The notes: generated by a model from the letters alone, not told the origin. DNA of 52,312 nucleotides from a bacterium (GCA_018662325.1 JABJGM010000010.1:1-52312), one strand, 5' to 3'; shown: positions 25,850 through 34,487, numbered from the stretch's first letter. Numbers and translations are program-made.

Positions 25850-25876
25850 ACACTCAAAATAAAAAAGAAAATTACA

Positions 25877-26434
25877 TTAAACATTAATTTTCTCTTTTAA
25901 ATAAATCTGTAAATTGGTATTTAATATGAAAAACAATGGACCCATCAACATATAAACAGCTGCCATTGCTGGTGGGGCATGTAAACAATTACAAATTTCC
26001 AAGGGAGGAAAAGCAACCGTCGCTAAATTTTGAACGCCAACAAAATAATAAAAAAACCATTCGCCAAACAACATAATTAAAACGTAGTAAACAAAATAAA
26101 TTATAAGCTCAAGTCTTAAGTTTAAAGATTTAAGTTCAAAAAAATCTAAAATTTTATAAAACATATAATAAGAAGCATAAAGACCAACACCAAAAGCCAA
26201 AAAAGGAAAAAGGTCAAAAAGATTTAAAACTTTATAACTAAAAGAGTAATTATAAAAATCAACCGAAAAAACAGACCAAAACAAAGAAACTCCAAAAGAT
26301 AAAAGTAAGCTACTTTTATGGTATCTATCATAGATAAACAAAATCAATGTCAAAGAAAATAAAGAAAAGAGTAAAAATTGTGTTTTAAAAAGAAAACTAC
26401 CTATTATAAAAAGAAGAAGAAAAAAGAAAGTCAT
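25877..26434 (-). CDS. Polytopic membrane protein, unknown
   Basis: 185 aa, five or six hydrophobic segments starting at residue 2 and an uncommonly aromatic (Phe/Tyr) composition. A C-terminal loop carries a conserved-looking PPLEICNCLHAPPAM. I do not recognise the family. Its ATG overlaps the stop of the YbaK-like gene by 4 bp (ATGA), so it is the second gene of a coupled pair. Confidence 0.6.
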   Translation of the reverse strand: MTFFFLLLFIIGSFLFKTQFLLFSLFSLTLILFIYDRYHKSSLLLSFGVSLFWSVFSVDFYNYSFSYKVLNLFDLFPFLAFGVGLYASYYMFYKILDFFELKSLNLRLELIIYFVYYVLIMLFGEWFFYYFVGVQNLATVAFPPLEICNCLHAPPAMAAVYMLMGPLFFILNTNLQIYLKEKINV

Positions 26435-26916
26435 GAAAATAAATTAAAATCAAAATTCGAAAAATGAAATTGATTTAAATACTTATAAAAACCTTTACGA
26501 TCAACAACCAGTGTTTGCGTATTTAAATTAGGATGAAAGGCAACTGATTCAGCATCCAGAAGCTTTTGATCAACAATTAGTTCAACCTCAGAATCTGTAT
26601 CAAAAATTTTGCCAAATATAGATACACTCCCGGGTTCAACATTTAAAAAACTTTTAAGATCTTCAGCTTTTCCAAAAGAAAACTTCATTCCTCCTAATTT
26701 TTTCCCGAATTCTTTTAAGTCCATCTTAGAATCCTGTGACATTGAAACTAAAAAGAATTTTTTTGATTTTTTATCTTTCAAAAATAGATTCTTTGTTTGA
26801 TGTCCAGGTATTTTAACACCTAAAGATGTATCATCCCCTACCCTATAAATAGGAGGATGTTCGTATAAGTCGTAATCTATTTCTAGATCTTTTAAAAATT
26901 TTAATATTTCATTCAT
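26431..26916 (-). CDS. YbaK/ProX-family aminoacyl-tRNA deacylase
   Basis: 161 aa. Typical of the INS superfamily: YDLYEHPPIYRV near the N-terminus, KTKNLFLKDK-type core (here HQTKNLFLKDKKSKKFFL), then GGMKFSFG, EPGSVSIFG and VAFHPNLNTQTLVV. Such proteins remove wrongly attached Ala, Cys or Ser from tRNAs in trans; the ProXp-ala type (KNLFLKDK) is the closest by motif, so it probably clears Ala-tRNA(Pro). First gene of the pair with the membrane protein. Confidence 0.88.
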   Translation of the reverse strand: MNEILKFLKDLEIDYDLYEHPPIYRVGDDTSLGVKIPGHQTKNLFLKDKKSKKFFLVSMSQDSKMDLKEFGKKLGGMKFSFGKAEDLKSFLNVEPGSVSIFGKIFDTDSEVELIVDQKLLDAESVAFHPNLNTQTLVVDRKGFYKYLNQFHFSNFDFNLFS

Positions 26917-26988
26917 GAAAAAATATTAAATCAAATTTTAATAATAATCAAATATTGATTGATAATTCTACCTTGAAAAAATAAGAGT

Positions 26989-27016
26989 TTTAAAAAACCC
27001 AAAAAAAAAGTATAAT
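26989..27016 (+). promoter_or_regulatory. Probable promoter for the DUF805 gene
   Basis: TTTAAA (26989-26994), 16-bp spacer, TATAAT (27011-27016), with the ATG at 27044. The -35 hexamer is weak. Confidence 0.5.
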
Positions 27017-27043
27017 AAAATAAAATCAAACTAACTAAAAAAA

Positions 27044-27376
27044 ATGCAAAACATTAAAACTTGCTTTCAAAAATACTTTGTATTCTCGGATCGTGCTTCG
27101 AGATCGGAATACTGGTCATTTTTCTTTTTCACTTTGATAACCACAATCATATTAGGTGGAATCAGCTTATATAACAGTTACTTCATTAGCATTGCTAATA
27201 TATTTGGAATAATAACATTTATTCCTGGTATAACAGTTATGGTAAGAAGGCTTCACGACACTAACAGAAGCGGATGGTGGTTTTTTATAAACCTTATTCC
27301 TATAATTGGAAACATTGCATTTATTGTATTCCTACTTCAAAAAAGCCACCCATCTAAAAATCAATGGAATAACTAA
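27044..27376 (+). CDS. DUF805 membrane protein
   Basis: 110 aa. Typical DUF805 pattern: FVFSDRASRSEYWSFFFF near the N-terminus, a double membrane-segment core, then VRRLHDTNRSGWWFFI and a last hydrophobic stretch. The function of this family is unknown. It is followed after 8 bp by a second membrane protein, probably on one transcript. Confidence 0.9.
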   Translation: MQNIKTCFQKYFVFSDRASRSEYWSFFFFTLITTIILGGISLYNSYFISIANIFGIITFIPGITVMVRRLHDTNRSGWWFFINLIPIIGNIAFIVFLLQKSHPSKNQWNN

Positions 27377-27384
27377 TATATAAA

Positions 27385-27789
27385 ATGAATTTTTTAAAAC
27401 CAACCAAAAAAAAGATAATATCTACAATAATTATTCTATTGACGATATTTGTAACTTCTTCATTAAAAGAGGAAGTTGTAGTAAATACAATTAACAATAG
27501 TCCTATTGGAGAAAATATGGAGGATATAGCAAATAATCTTTCTAATTTAACAGACGAACAAAAAAAAGTTATTCAAGAAGTCGTAGGCGATGAAGTTATA
27601 GAATACTCAGAGGAAATCCAGAAAGAATTTGAAAATGAAGATTTTAGCTTTATATTTGAAATTTTCAAAGAAATAGGAAAAGTATTTATTATAAACACAA
27701 TTATCGAAATATCGATTATTTATATTAGTGTATGTTATATATTAAGCTTTTCAATAAAAGGTAAAGCCTATACAGAAAACCTCGAATAA
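27385..27789 (+). CDS. Two-span membrane protein, unknown
   Basis: 134 aa. One membrane segment near the N-terminus (about 10-28), a middle acidic helical region (about 45-90, ELTDEQKKVIQE-like) outside, and a second membrane segment near the C-terminus. No recognised family. Cotranscribed with the DUF805 gene and ended by a two-way terminator. Confidence 0.6.
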   Translation: MNFLKPTKKKIISTIIILLTIFVTSSLKEEVVVNTINNSPIGENMEDIANNLSNLTDEQKKVIQEVVGDEVIEYSEEIQKEFENEDFSFIFEIFKEIGKVFIINTIIEISIIYISVCYILSFSIKGKAYTENLE

Positions 27790-27804
27790 TAAATAATTAA
27801 ACAG

Positions 27805-27831
27805 AAAAGACTTCTAACTTAGAAGTCTTTT
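27805..27831. terminator. Bidirectional terminator
   Basis: AAAAGACTTCT / AGAAGTCTTTT pairs over 11 bp around a short loop, with A/T runs on both sides. It separates the convergent genes ending at 27789 and 27838. Confidence 0.85.
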
Positions 27832-27837
27832 AGAATT

Positions 27838-28812
27838 TTAAGTATCTATTTTTGACAAAAATCTTTCAATAGATTGCATCCTTAACGATTGATCACTTCT
27901 ATCTTTCACATAATTAGGTCTAGACTGAGTTTCTAAAAACTTAAAAACCTCAAGTAAGAAAGGTTTTGCAAATTCTGCAAACAAAGCTCTTCTATAAAGA
28001 AGTATAAAAGATTTAAAACTTAAAGGCATACAACCAAATCTATCATAGTGGTTTATATACTCATCTAAATTATCATATTTAACATCTTCAAGAGTGTTTG
28101 ATTTATTATATATAGATTTAAAACTTCCAAACCTAACTTTTTTATATGTATCTAAATCCGAATTTTCTCTTTCAAAAGTTTTATAAATTCTAATATCATG
28201 ATATCTATCAATATCTCCTCCATATAAAGAAACTGTATCTGAAGTTGTATTCAAATGTAAAACAGCCTTATCTCTTTTCAAAGTCATATGAACTCCACTC
28301 TTTACTAACTCTTGTTTTTGAAAGTTATAATAATACAAATCTATCCTATGCAAGGAATGAAAAACAAAAGAATACAAAGAAGTATCTAAAAATTCTTTAT
28401 TAAAAAATTTCAATTCTGGAAATAAATATTTATACCTTAAGAACTTATCTCTAAGTAATAAAGTGTTAATTGATTTCGTATCTAAAAAAAAGTTTGGAAG
28501 AAAATTTTTAAAGTCACCAATTGCATCTAAAACAGTAAAATTATCTACTACTTCAAAGTTAGTATTTAAATCAAAATTTAATGAGTCAGCATCTAGATTC
28601 AAAATTTCTGTAATTTCTCTTTTAGATTTAAAAAGTTCTAAATTAATTAAAGCTATAGACTCCTCTTCACAAGGTAAAGGTAAAGGTAAACAAGAATCCA
28701 AATTAGATTCTTGAAGTTTTACAAGTCTTTTATACAATGAAGAGATGAAGACAACCACCTTCTGATAAGATGGTGCTAAATGCTCATTTACAAAATTAAC
28801 TTTTTCTATCAT
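27838..28812 (-). CDS. Unknown cytosolic protein (324 aa)
   Basis: ATG at 28812. No signal peptide or membrane span. N-terminal helical region, then a mixed alpha/beta part (KAVLHLNTTSDTVSLYGGDI at about 185-204) and a helical end with LLYRRALFAEFAKPFL. Within it is a short low-complexity LPLPLP run. Family not recognised. It stands apart from 28930 by 117 bp with no gene. Confidence 0.55.
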   Translation of the reverse strand: MIEKVNFVNEHLAPSYQKVVVFISSLYKRLVKLQESNLDSCLPLPLPCEEESIALINLELFKSKREITEILNLDADSLNFDLNTNFEVVDNFTVLDAIGDFKNFLPNFFLDTKSINTLLLRDKFLRYKYLFPELKFFNKEFLDTSLYSFVFHSLHRIDLYYYNFQKQELVKSGVHMTLKRDKAVLHLNTTSDTVSLYGGDIDRYHDIRIYKTFERENSDLDTYKKVRFGSFKSIYNKSNTLEDVKYDNLDEYINHYDRFGCMPLSFKSFILLYRRALFAEFAKPFLLEVFKFLETQSRPNYVKDRSDQSLRMQSIERFLSKIDT

Positions 28813-28929
28813 TTTTGAGAATTACAGATAATCATAATAATAGTATTTTTAAAATTGTCAATAAAAACGTATACTTAAAAACTTTAAGAAATAACGACTC
28901 AAGGGCAAATACTCTTTAGTATATGTAAC

Positions 28930-29547
28930 TTAGTTAGATGTAGGTTTTAATAACGAACTAAAATTATCAACAACTCTAACAAAGGCATTAAATTCTTCAT
29001 TAGAATTTCTTGATTGGCATTCTTTCAATATTGAATCAAGAGCTATTTTAAAAATACGCCCCTCATCTCTAGATACAATCATACCTAATTCAGCTCTTTG
29101 CATTAAAATTATTTGTAATGCAATAGGCAAACTCTCTAAGTCGTCAATCATATCATAAAATTCAGACTTTTGAATTATTGAAAGTCTCTGGTTTGAAACA
29201 AAAGAATCAAAACAAGCCCCAACGATCAAAAGTGATAAGTAATAATCATCAAATTTATAATTTTCCATGATTTCAGGTAAAACATCATGAGCCTCTGGTA
29301 AAAACCTGAAATTCTTGGTCTCATCTTTATAAGAATATTTCAAGGAAAACTCAGAACAAACTTCAATTACTTCATATAAATCATCATAAGATGAGAGCCT
29401 TTTCAAAACATCTGGCAAAGTCATTAAATTATCAATAGAACCACTGAATACCAAATTACAATTATCTTTTGTATAATAAATAGATTCGTCTTGTAGAGAC
29501 CCTCTTAAATCTGGATATTTTTTACTCATATAGGAATTTTGTTTCAT
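28930..29547 (-). CDS. Unknown helical protein, paralogue of the 48902 gene
   Basis: 205 aa. It aligns by eye with the 203-aa product at 48902 over a DDLxEVxxxCxxxSLK block (near residue 55 here) and a LPxxLxxIIxxR block followed by IxxxExxIFxxxL. Entirely helical in appearance, no export signal. The duplicated pair and the shared spacing suggest a small family of cytosolic proteins of unknown role. Separated by 42 bp from the upstream 29590 gene, so it may be cotranscribed with it. Confidence 0.6.
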   Translation of the reverse strand: MKQNSYMSKKYPDLRGSLQDESIYYTKDNCNLVFSGSIDNLMTLPDVLKRLSSYDDLYEVIEVCSEFSLKYSYKDETKNFRFLPEAHDVLPEIMENYKFDDYYLSLLIVGACFDSFVSNQRLSIIQKSEFYDMIDDLESLPIALQIILMQRAELGMIVSRDEGRIFKIALDSILKECQSRNSNEEFNAFVRVVDNFSSLLKPTSN

Positions 29548-29589
29548 AATAGTTTGTTGAATAATATATAGATTTATTAAAATGTAAAG

Positions 29590-31068
29590 TTAAGAACAAA
29601 TTTGCATTTTAGGCAAACCAGGAGTATACCCCATATCTCTTGGATCGTAATAATATAAAAAATCATTCATTCTATCTTGAGTTTCATAATCTTCTTTTAT
29701 ATCATGAATGTTAAAAGGAATACCATACCTAAAATTCGCATCAAAAATAGTGTCACTTTCTAAAGCGTACCATCTTTTATATCTATCAAGAACCATTTGC
29801 ATAGCATCTTCAGAATTTAATTCATCAAGAAAACTACCTTGACGGATTTGAGACAATGAATATCTTAAATTCTTTTGAGAACATGATATGTAATCATGAG
29901 ACAAACCTCTAGATTCAACAGTATCTAAAAGACCTGAATAAATACTTCCACTAGCCCCCTGGGCTCTAGCCCAATCTTGGAAATTAAGGACAGCATTAGA
30001 TTGTTGATAAGCAGATTGCGAATGAAGTTTTTTCTTATTAAATAAACTTACACCTTTTTCCATACAATTTAAAAACTTATCACCATTAGTTGTAACAGGC
30101 CACGGGCAAATCTTTAAAACGTTGGTACAATCTTTTTCCTGAATGTTACCAAATTCATCCAAAGTTAAATTAAAAGCTGAAAAAAGAGCAAAAGCCGGGG
30201 CAGTCTCAGAAAGCTTCCTTGTAGGATCATAAGAACCCGGTAAGAAAAATTTAGTATCATAACTAGTATCAACAGTTACAATTGAAGAAATAAGAGCCTG
30301 AACCATAGGGAAAGCTGATAAACCAGACCACATCTCAAATCCCCGACCTTGATAGTATCTATCATCCAACAAAGATATTTGATAATTCAAAGTTGCATAA
30401 TCTACACAAAGTCGACTTAGATTAGAAACTTCATCATTATAATAATTTTCTCTAAGAATAATGACAGGATCAGCAATTCCTTTTCCAGATCTTAAAAAAT
30501 TGTATAAACCAGGATGAATTTTGGTAATATCAAAATCTAAACTTAAAAATGTAGTATTATTTTTGATAATATTATCAAAACCTAAAACTTTTTTAGCTGA
30601 ATCAAAATTCAAAGCTCTAGCAAAACCAAAACTAAATTTAGATTCAGAGGTAAACTCAAAAAAAGTGTAACTAATTGAAATATATGGTATTTCTTTACTA
30701 ATCTCAATAATCATCTCAATAATTTGTCTCTTTAATAAAAAAGAAATAAATGTTTTAGAATTAAATAATAGATTAACGTGAAAATTATATTTTAATTCAT
30801 CATAATATCTCAAAGACTTTTCAATAGCTTTGAAGTATCTTTCTAAAGATGCATTAGTAGCATCTTGAATCCTGACAATAGTACCAAGACAAACTTCAGT
30901 ATTTTCAATATATCCAGCTCTATAAATAGAATCAAAAGAAATCGCATCGGATTCAGACAGTAGCTTGGGAGGTTTAACTTGATCTCTTAAGTTAATTAGA
31001 CTACCATCTTTATCCATAATAAAGCCTTTCTCACAACATTCTGTAGCAATATCTTTAATATCAATCAC
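29590..31068 (-). CDS. Unknown protein, possible GT-A glycosyltransferase fold
   Basis: 492 aa, GTG start at 31068 (an ATG at residue 18 is the alternative). The region 60-215 alternates strands and helices as in nucleotide-sugar transferases: TIVRIQ, VNLLFNSK, ISISYTFFE, GFARALNFDSAKKVLG and FLSLDFDI, where LDFD (Asp 178, Asp 180) could be the DxD metal site. The second half (250-490) is unassigned and rich in Tyr/Asp near the end. No transmembrane segment. The call is weak: no family match, only the pattern. Upstream of 28930 on the same strand. Confidence 0.4.
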   Translation of the reverse strand: MIDIKDIATECCEKGFIMDKDGSLINLRDQVKPPKLLSESDAISFDSIYRAGYIENTEVCLGTIVRIQDATNASLERYFKAIEKSLRYYDELKYNFHVNLLFNSKTFISFLLKRQIIEMIIEISKEIPYISISYTFFEFTSESKFSFGFARALNFDSAKKVLGFDNIIKNNTTFLSLDFDITKIHPGLYNFLRSGKGIADPVIILRENYYNDEVSNLSRLCVDYATLNYQISLLDDRYYQGRGFEMWSGLSAFPMVQALISSIVTVDTSYDTKFFLPGSYDPTRKLSETAPAFALFSAFNLTLDEFGNIQEKDCTNVLKICPWPVTTNGDKFLNCMEKGVSLFNKKKLHSQSAYQQSNAVLNFQDWARAQGASGSIYSGLLDTVESRGLSHDYISCSQKNLRYSLSQIRQGSFLDELNSEDAMQMVLDRYKRWYALESDTIFDANFRYGIPFNIHDIKEDYETQDRMNDFLYYYDPRDMGYTPGLPKMQICS

Positions 31069-31123
31069 TTTTATTTTTATTAGAAGGATTTATATTAACA
31101 TATTATATTTAAATGTCAAGTTA

Positions 31124-32647
31124 TTAGCTTGTTGGGTCATAATCATCTGAACTTTCAATTACGGTTAACTCAGATGAGTTATTTAAAAGAGCTCGACAAG
31201 TTTCTTGTGCTCGAGTAACCAAAACCTTTTTACCAGCAGCTTGATATCTTTCTACAACAGAATTAATTGCCTCTAAACTTGATGTATCCATAATCTTTCC
31301 ATATTTAAGATCAATAATAATTTGCTCAGGATCATTTTGAACATCAAAAGAATTTTTAAAAGCTAGACTTGATCCAAAAAATAAAATTCCATTAATTTTA
31401 TAAATCTTCTCTCCCCTTTTATTTACAGAAGTTCGAACTTCAATTTGCTTACCTTTCTCCCAAGAAAAAACCAGAGCCGAAACAATTATCCCAATTACAA
31501 CAGCAGTTGCTAAATCAAAAACTATTGTTGCCATACTTGTTAAAAGAACAACTACAATGTCAGAAGTTGGAAGTTTACCTTTATATTTAAATGTTTCCCA
31601 CTTAAAAGTCGAAATTACTACCATAAACATAAGCCCAACTAAACTCGCAAGCGGAATTGAATTTACAACCGGTGCAGCAAACATCAGAAATACTAAAAGC
31701 CCTAATCCTGCTGTAATTCCAGAAAGACGAGTTCGTCCTCCAGACTGGGTATTGATAATCGACTGACCAACCATGGCGTCTCCACCCATTCCTCCAAAAA
31801 ATCCAACCACTAAATTACCAAGACCTTGCGCAAAGTATTCTTTATTCATGTGACCTCGAGTACCTGTCATTTCATCTAAAACTCTTAACGTCAAAGTAGC
31901 TTCAGTTAATCCAGCTAAAGAAGCTGTAACCGCGAATGGGAAAATTATTTTTAAATTCTCTAAACTCCAAATAAATTCAGGAATATGAAAACTTGGCAAA
32001 GTTCCAACTAACAAACCTCCAGCAAAATCAGCAACAGTTTGCAAATGATAAACTCCTTGAATATCCAAAAGTACAGCCACTAAAGTCATTGCACCAATTC
32101 CAACTAAAGCCGAAGGAATAGCTTTTGTTAAACGCGGTAAAAAGTGAATAATCAACATTGTAATTACAACAAAAAGTAACATAATTCCAAAATCCATAAA
32201 TGGAAGATAGCTTCCATCAACTTTAAAAAGCTCAAATTGAGATTTAAAAATCAAAATTGCAAGTCCATTCAAAAACCCAAGTACAACTGGATACGGTATA
32301 ATTCTAGTATATTTTCCAAGCTTAAATACGCTACATAAAACTTGCAACACCCCCATTAATAAAACACAGGCAAATAAATATTCATTTCCATAATGAGCAA
32401 TTAATGGAGCTAAAACAACCGCAATCGCAGCCGTTGAAGAACTAATCATTCCAGGTCTCCCAGTGAATACAGCGGCAACTAAGGCCATTAAGATTGCCGT
32501 TTGCAAACTCATTAAAGGAGTCACCCCTGCTACAAAAGCAAAAGCAATTGCCTCTGGAACTAAAGCTAAGGCTACAGTTATACCTGCCAAAATATCAGCC
32601 CGAAAATATTTTTTATTTAGTTTAAAAGATTCTAGAATTTTTTGCAC
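31124..32647 (-). CDS. SulP-family anion transporter with STAS domain
   Basis: 507 aa. Ten to fourteen membrane segments, beginning FRADILAGITVALALVPEAI, the SulP signature, with GxxxMISSSTAAIAV and the later GGMGGDAMVGQS. A C-terminal cytosolic STAS domain (about 400-500) has IIDLKYGKIMDTSSLEAI. Takes up sulfate, bicarbonate or another anion, coupled to H+ or Na+. The start codon is GTG at 32647; the promoter just upstream supports it. It stands alone next to the first tRNA-Thr gene. Confidence 0.93.
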   Translation of the reverse strand: MQKILESFKLNKKYFRADILAGITVALALVPEAIAFAFVAGVTPLMSLQTAILMALVAAVFTGRPGMISSSTAAIAVVLAPLIAHYGNEYLFACVLLMGVLQVLCSVFKLGKYTRIIPYPVVLGFLNGLAILIFKSQFELFKVDGSYLPFMDFGIMLLFVVITMLIIHFLPRLTKAIPSALVGIGAMTLVAVLLDIQGVYHLQTVADFAGGLLVGTLPSFHIPEFIWSLENLKIIFPFAVTASLAGLTEATLTLRVLDEMTGTRGHMNKEYFAQGLGNLVVGFFGGMGGDAMVGQSIINTQSGGRTRLSGITAGLGLLVFLMFAAPVVNSIPLASLVGLMFMVVISTFKWETFKYKGKLPTSDIVVVLLTSMATIVFDLATAVVIGIIVSALVFSWEKGKQIEVRTSVNKRGEKIYKINGILFFGSSLAFKNSFDVQNDPEQIIIDLKYGKIMDTSSLEAINSVVERYQAAGKKVLVTRAQETCRALLNNSSELTVIESSDDYDPTS

Positions 32648-32673
32648 ACTTATTAATTAAATTTTTAAATCCA

Positions 32674-32702
32674 AATCTACTAAACTTTTTAGAATTTGTC
32701 AA
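32674..32702 (-). promoter_or_regulatory. Promoter of the SulP gene
   Basis: On the minus strand TTGACA (32697-32702), 17-bp spacer, TAGATT (32674-32679). Start near 32667, 20 nt before the GTG. Confidence 0.7.
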
Positions 32703-32761
32703 ATTATATTCAAGGTAAATGTTCAATTCATGACAATATCTGTAAAAATGTTGAAATGCCT

Positions 32762-32876
32762 AAAAAATTAAAACTTGATACCCTCACAAATTCTGCTAAA
32801 TTAAGTTAAGAACAAAATTAAACTAAACGCCATTATAGCTCAGTTGGTAGAGCGCACCCATGGTAAGGGTGAGGTC
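32762..32876 (+). repeat. 115-bp direct repeat, copy 1 (tRNA upstream plus 5' part)
   Basis: Identical base for base to 38872-38986 (offset 6110). It covers 67 bp of upstream sequence and the tRNA-Thr gene up to the variable loop. The identity stops exactly where the T-arm begins. Confidence 0.95.
32775..32802 (+). promoter_or_regulatory. Promoter of tRNA-Thr copy 1
   Basis: TTGATA (32775-32780), 16-bp spacer, TAAATT (32797-32802). It lies inside the direct repeat, so copy 2 has the same promoter at 38885-38912. Confidence 0.6.
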
Positions 32877-32904
32877 ACCGGTTCAATCCCGGTTAATGGC
32901 TCCA
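32829..32904 (+). tRNA. tRNA-Thr(GGU), copy 1
   Basis: 76 bases including an encoded CCA. Acceptor GCCATTA/TAATGGC, D-arm GCTCAGTTGGTAGAGC, anticodon arm CACCC-ATGGTAA-GGGTG with anticodon GGT, T-arm ACCGG-TTCAATC-CCGGT, discriminator T. Fold is complete. Copy 2 differs only in the T-arm. Confidence 0.96.
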
Positions 32905-32959
32905 TTTTTTTAAATATTAAAATCTTTAAAAATTAAAACTTATAATATTTGTAAAAGAC

Positions 32960-32987
32960 TTGACAAGTATTTCATATGTGATATAAG
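32960..32987 (+). promoter_or_regulatory. Promoter for the 33019 gene
   Basis: TTGACA (32960-32965), 16-bp spacer, TATAAG (32982-32987). Start near 32994, 25 nt before the ATG. Confidence 0.75.
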
Positions 32988-33018
32988 AAATATGATTTAA
33001 GTATTTAACAATAAAAAA

Positions 33019-33618
33019 ATGGAAAACCACATAAAAACACCACCCAAAAACATTAAAGAGCTTAAGACTCTTCGTTTAGATGAAATTATGGAACTGAAAA
33101 GCGACATACATTTAAGATTAAGCAAACGTTATGAATATCTAGAAGATAAACGTCCTAAAGACAAGTGGCAAACCTACACATCGGTTAGTTATAACGTTAA
33201 TCAAGAAATGGAAGCACTTAACGCTATATTAAAGTCAGAGGAGAAAATATTAAAAACATCACTAGATTTACTCTCGAAATCATACAATTTTACGACAGCT
33301 TACGATTCAAGTTTTATATTTCATAACACCAAAGATCATGTATTACAAGAATTAGCGTACGGAGGATTGTGTCACCACATTCGAGTTGTAAAGCATCGAG
33401 GTCAAGAATATATGACAAATATGATACCTAAACCTAACATATACAAAGGGGTTAGAGAAAGATATTTAATTCAATTCAAAATAAACGAACCATTAGATGC
33501 TATCGAAAACTTTGAACAATTCAGAAAAAAAGACCCTGAAATAGCAGGTATTGCTTTTTTATTCAATTTCGATGATTTTGAAGCAACAAATCAAGCTATT
33601 CAAACAATTAAAAAATAA
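33019..33618 (+). CDS. Unknown protein, first gene of the tRNA-flanked segment
   Basis: 199 aa. Highly charged, helical first half (KTLRLDEIMELKSDIHLRL at about 16-34); the second half has GGLCHHIRVVKHRGQEYM (about 113-130) and ends in a short alpha/beta segment. No signal peptide. I find no family. It has its own promoter and a terminator about 90 bp after its stop, so it is a monocistronic unit. The stretch 33619-33710 shows no further gene. Confidence 0.6.
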   Translation: MENHIKTPPKNIKELKTLRLDEIMELKSDIHLRLSKRYEYLEDKRPKDKWQTYTSVSYNVNQEMEALNAILKSEEKILKTSLDLLSKSYNFTTAYDSSFIFHNTKDHVLQELAYGGLCHHIRVVKHRGQEYMTNMIPKPNIYKGVRERYLIQFKINEPLDAIENFEQFRKKDPEIAGIAFLFNFDDFEATNQAIQTIKK

Positions 33619-33710
33619 GCTGATGAGCAACAAACTGACAATATACTTTCAAGTTGTATAAGAAAATCTAAACACACAGGATCTCAAAATTTCTAAACAA
33701 AATGATCCAA

Positions 33711-33740
33711 AAGACCTAGTTTTAGCTAGGTCTTTTTATT
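33711..33740 (+). terminator. Terminator after the 33019 unit
   Basis: AAGACCTAG / CTAGGTCTT (33711-33719, 33726-33734) with a 6-nt loop, then a T-rich run. Confidence 0.85.
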
Positions 33741-33803
33741 TTTTAATAATAATTAACCCAGAGAAACTAATCCAGAACCATAGGGCTTTTTCAGGTATTC
33801 CAT

Positions 33804-33832
33804 TTTACAAAAAAACAAATATGTAATATAAT
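33804..33832 (+). promoter_or_regulatory. Promoter for the small gene at 33858
   Basis: TTTACA (33804-33809), 17-bp spacer, TATAAT (33827-33832). Start near 33839. Confidence 0.65.
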
Positions 33833-33857
33833 AAAAGGATTGATATAATTAATTAAA

Positions 33858-34001
33858 GTGATAAACAATTACAAAAGACAATTAATTGATAAAGACGACC
33901 CATTCATTAAATTAAATTTATATTTACAGCCAATTTTCATTATTGGTATTTTAACTCTAATAAACACAAAAAAACGTAGAGGAATTCCTAATAAAATGTA
34001 A
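33858..34001 (+). CDS. Small membrane peptide (47 aa), GTG start
   Basis: The frame from GTG 33858 to TAA 33999-34001 encodes a peptide with a polar N-terminus, one hydrophobic segment (LYLQPIFIIGILTLI) and a basic end KKRRG. A promoter lies 26 bp upstream. It overlaps the methyltransferase remnant at 33964 in another frame. Could be a real short membrane protein or a chance frame in decaying DNA; the promoter and composition favour the first, moderately. Confidence 0.4.
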   Translation: MINNYKRQLIDKDDPFIKLNLYLQPIFIIGILTLINTKKRRGIPNKM

Positions 34002-34185
34002 AGATTATTTAAATCCAAATGGCACAGTTCATTTAACTTGGGCTTCCCTTTCTAAAATAGAACCTATCAAAGAAATTTTATCTACCCTCAACTATCAATA
34101 TGATCTAGGTACTTCAGTCAATAAATATGCTTGAATGTCCGTGTATTCATCTTTAATTATAAATTTCTTTATTGATCTTTCATGA
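33964..34185 (+). pseudogene. Remnant of a methyltransferase-like gene
   Basis: In the frame open from 33964 the product VEEFLIKCKDYLNPNGTVHL followed by TWASLSKIEPIKEIL looks like the C-terminal half of a PrmC/HemK-like class I methyltransferase (the usual late strand LKPNG-x-h-h, then the closing helix). It has no start codon, lacks the SAM-binding half, and meets a TGA at 34132-34134 followed by 16 more in-frame codons. I read it as decayed. Standard code applies elsewhere in the window, so the TGA is not simply a Gly codon. Confidence 0.4.
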
Positions 34186-34216
34186 AAGTTTTTTAACCCA
34201 TGTAATAAAACATACA

Positions 34217-34463
34217 TTTCAAAAACATCAAACCTATCACGACATCTAAAACAAACAAATTTGATATAGTCGATTTAAACGATTATGAATTCTTAGTCAA
34301 TTCATGCACTAAAAACACAGGGGATACAATTAAAGACCTAGAAAGTGCAATTATAAAAAGTACAATATCAAATGAAAATTCTGAAGAGAATTACACAATA
34401 GAAAATCTAAAACAAACATCTAAAGAATTATGTATTGATATTATGAGAGTAAAAAATCTTTAA
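34217..34463 (+). pseudogene. ORF remnant without a start codon
   Basis: Open frame from after the TAA at 34214-34216 to TAA 34461-34463, product ending with NLKQTSKELCIDIMRVKNL. It has codon use like a gene but no ATG, GTG or TTG start, and is next to the methyltransferase remnant. No family recognised. Confidence 0.35.
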
Positions 34464-34487
34464 ATTAAAAAGCAAAAAAAAAAGAAT

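Noticed and set aside
25690-25860. SRP RNA, tmRNA or RNase P RNA
   Set aside because: No GGTCAGG/GGAAGCAGCC apical motif, no tRNA-like end with CCA, no GAGGAAAGTC core. The layout is closer to 6S RNA but not proven.
34132-34134. TGA read as glycine, making the methyltransferase remnant continue
   Set aside because: Conserved genes elsewhere show no internal TGA and some end in TGA. Even when read through, the frame stops again 16 codons later and lacks its N-terminal half.
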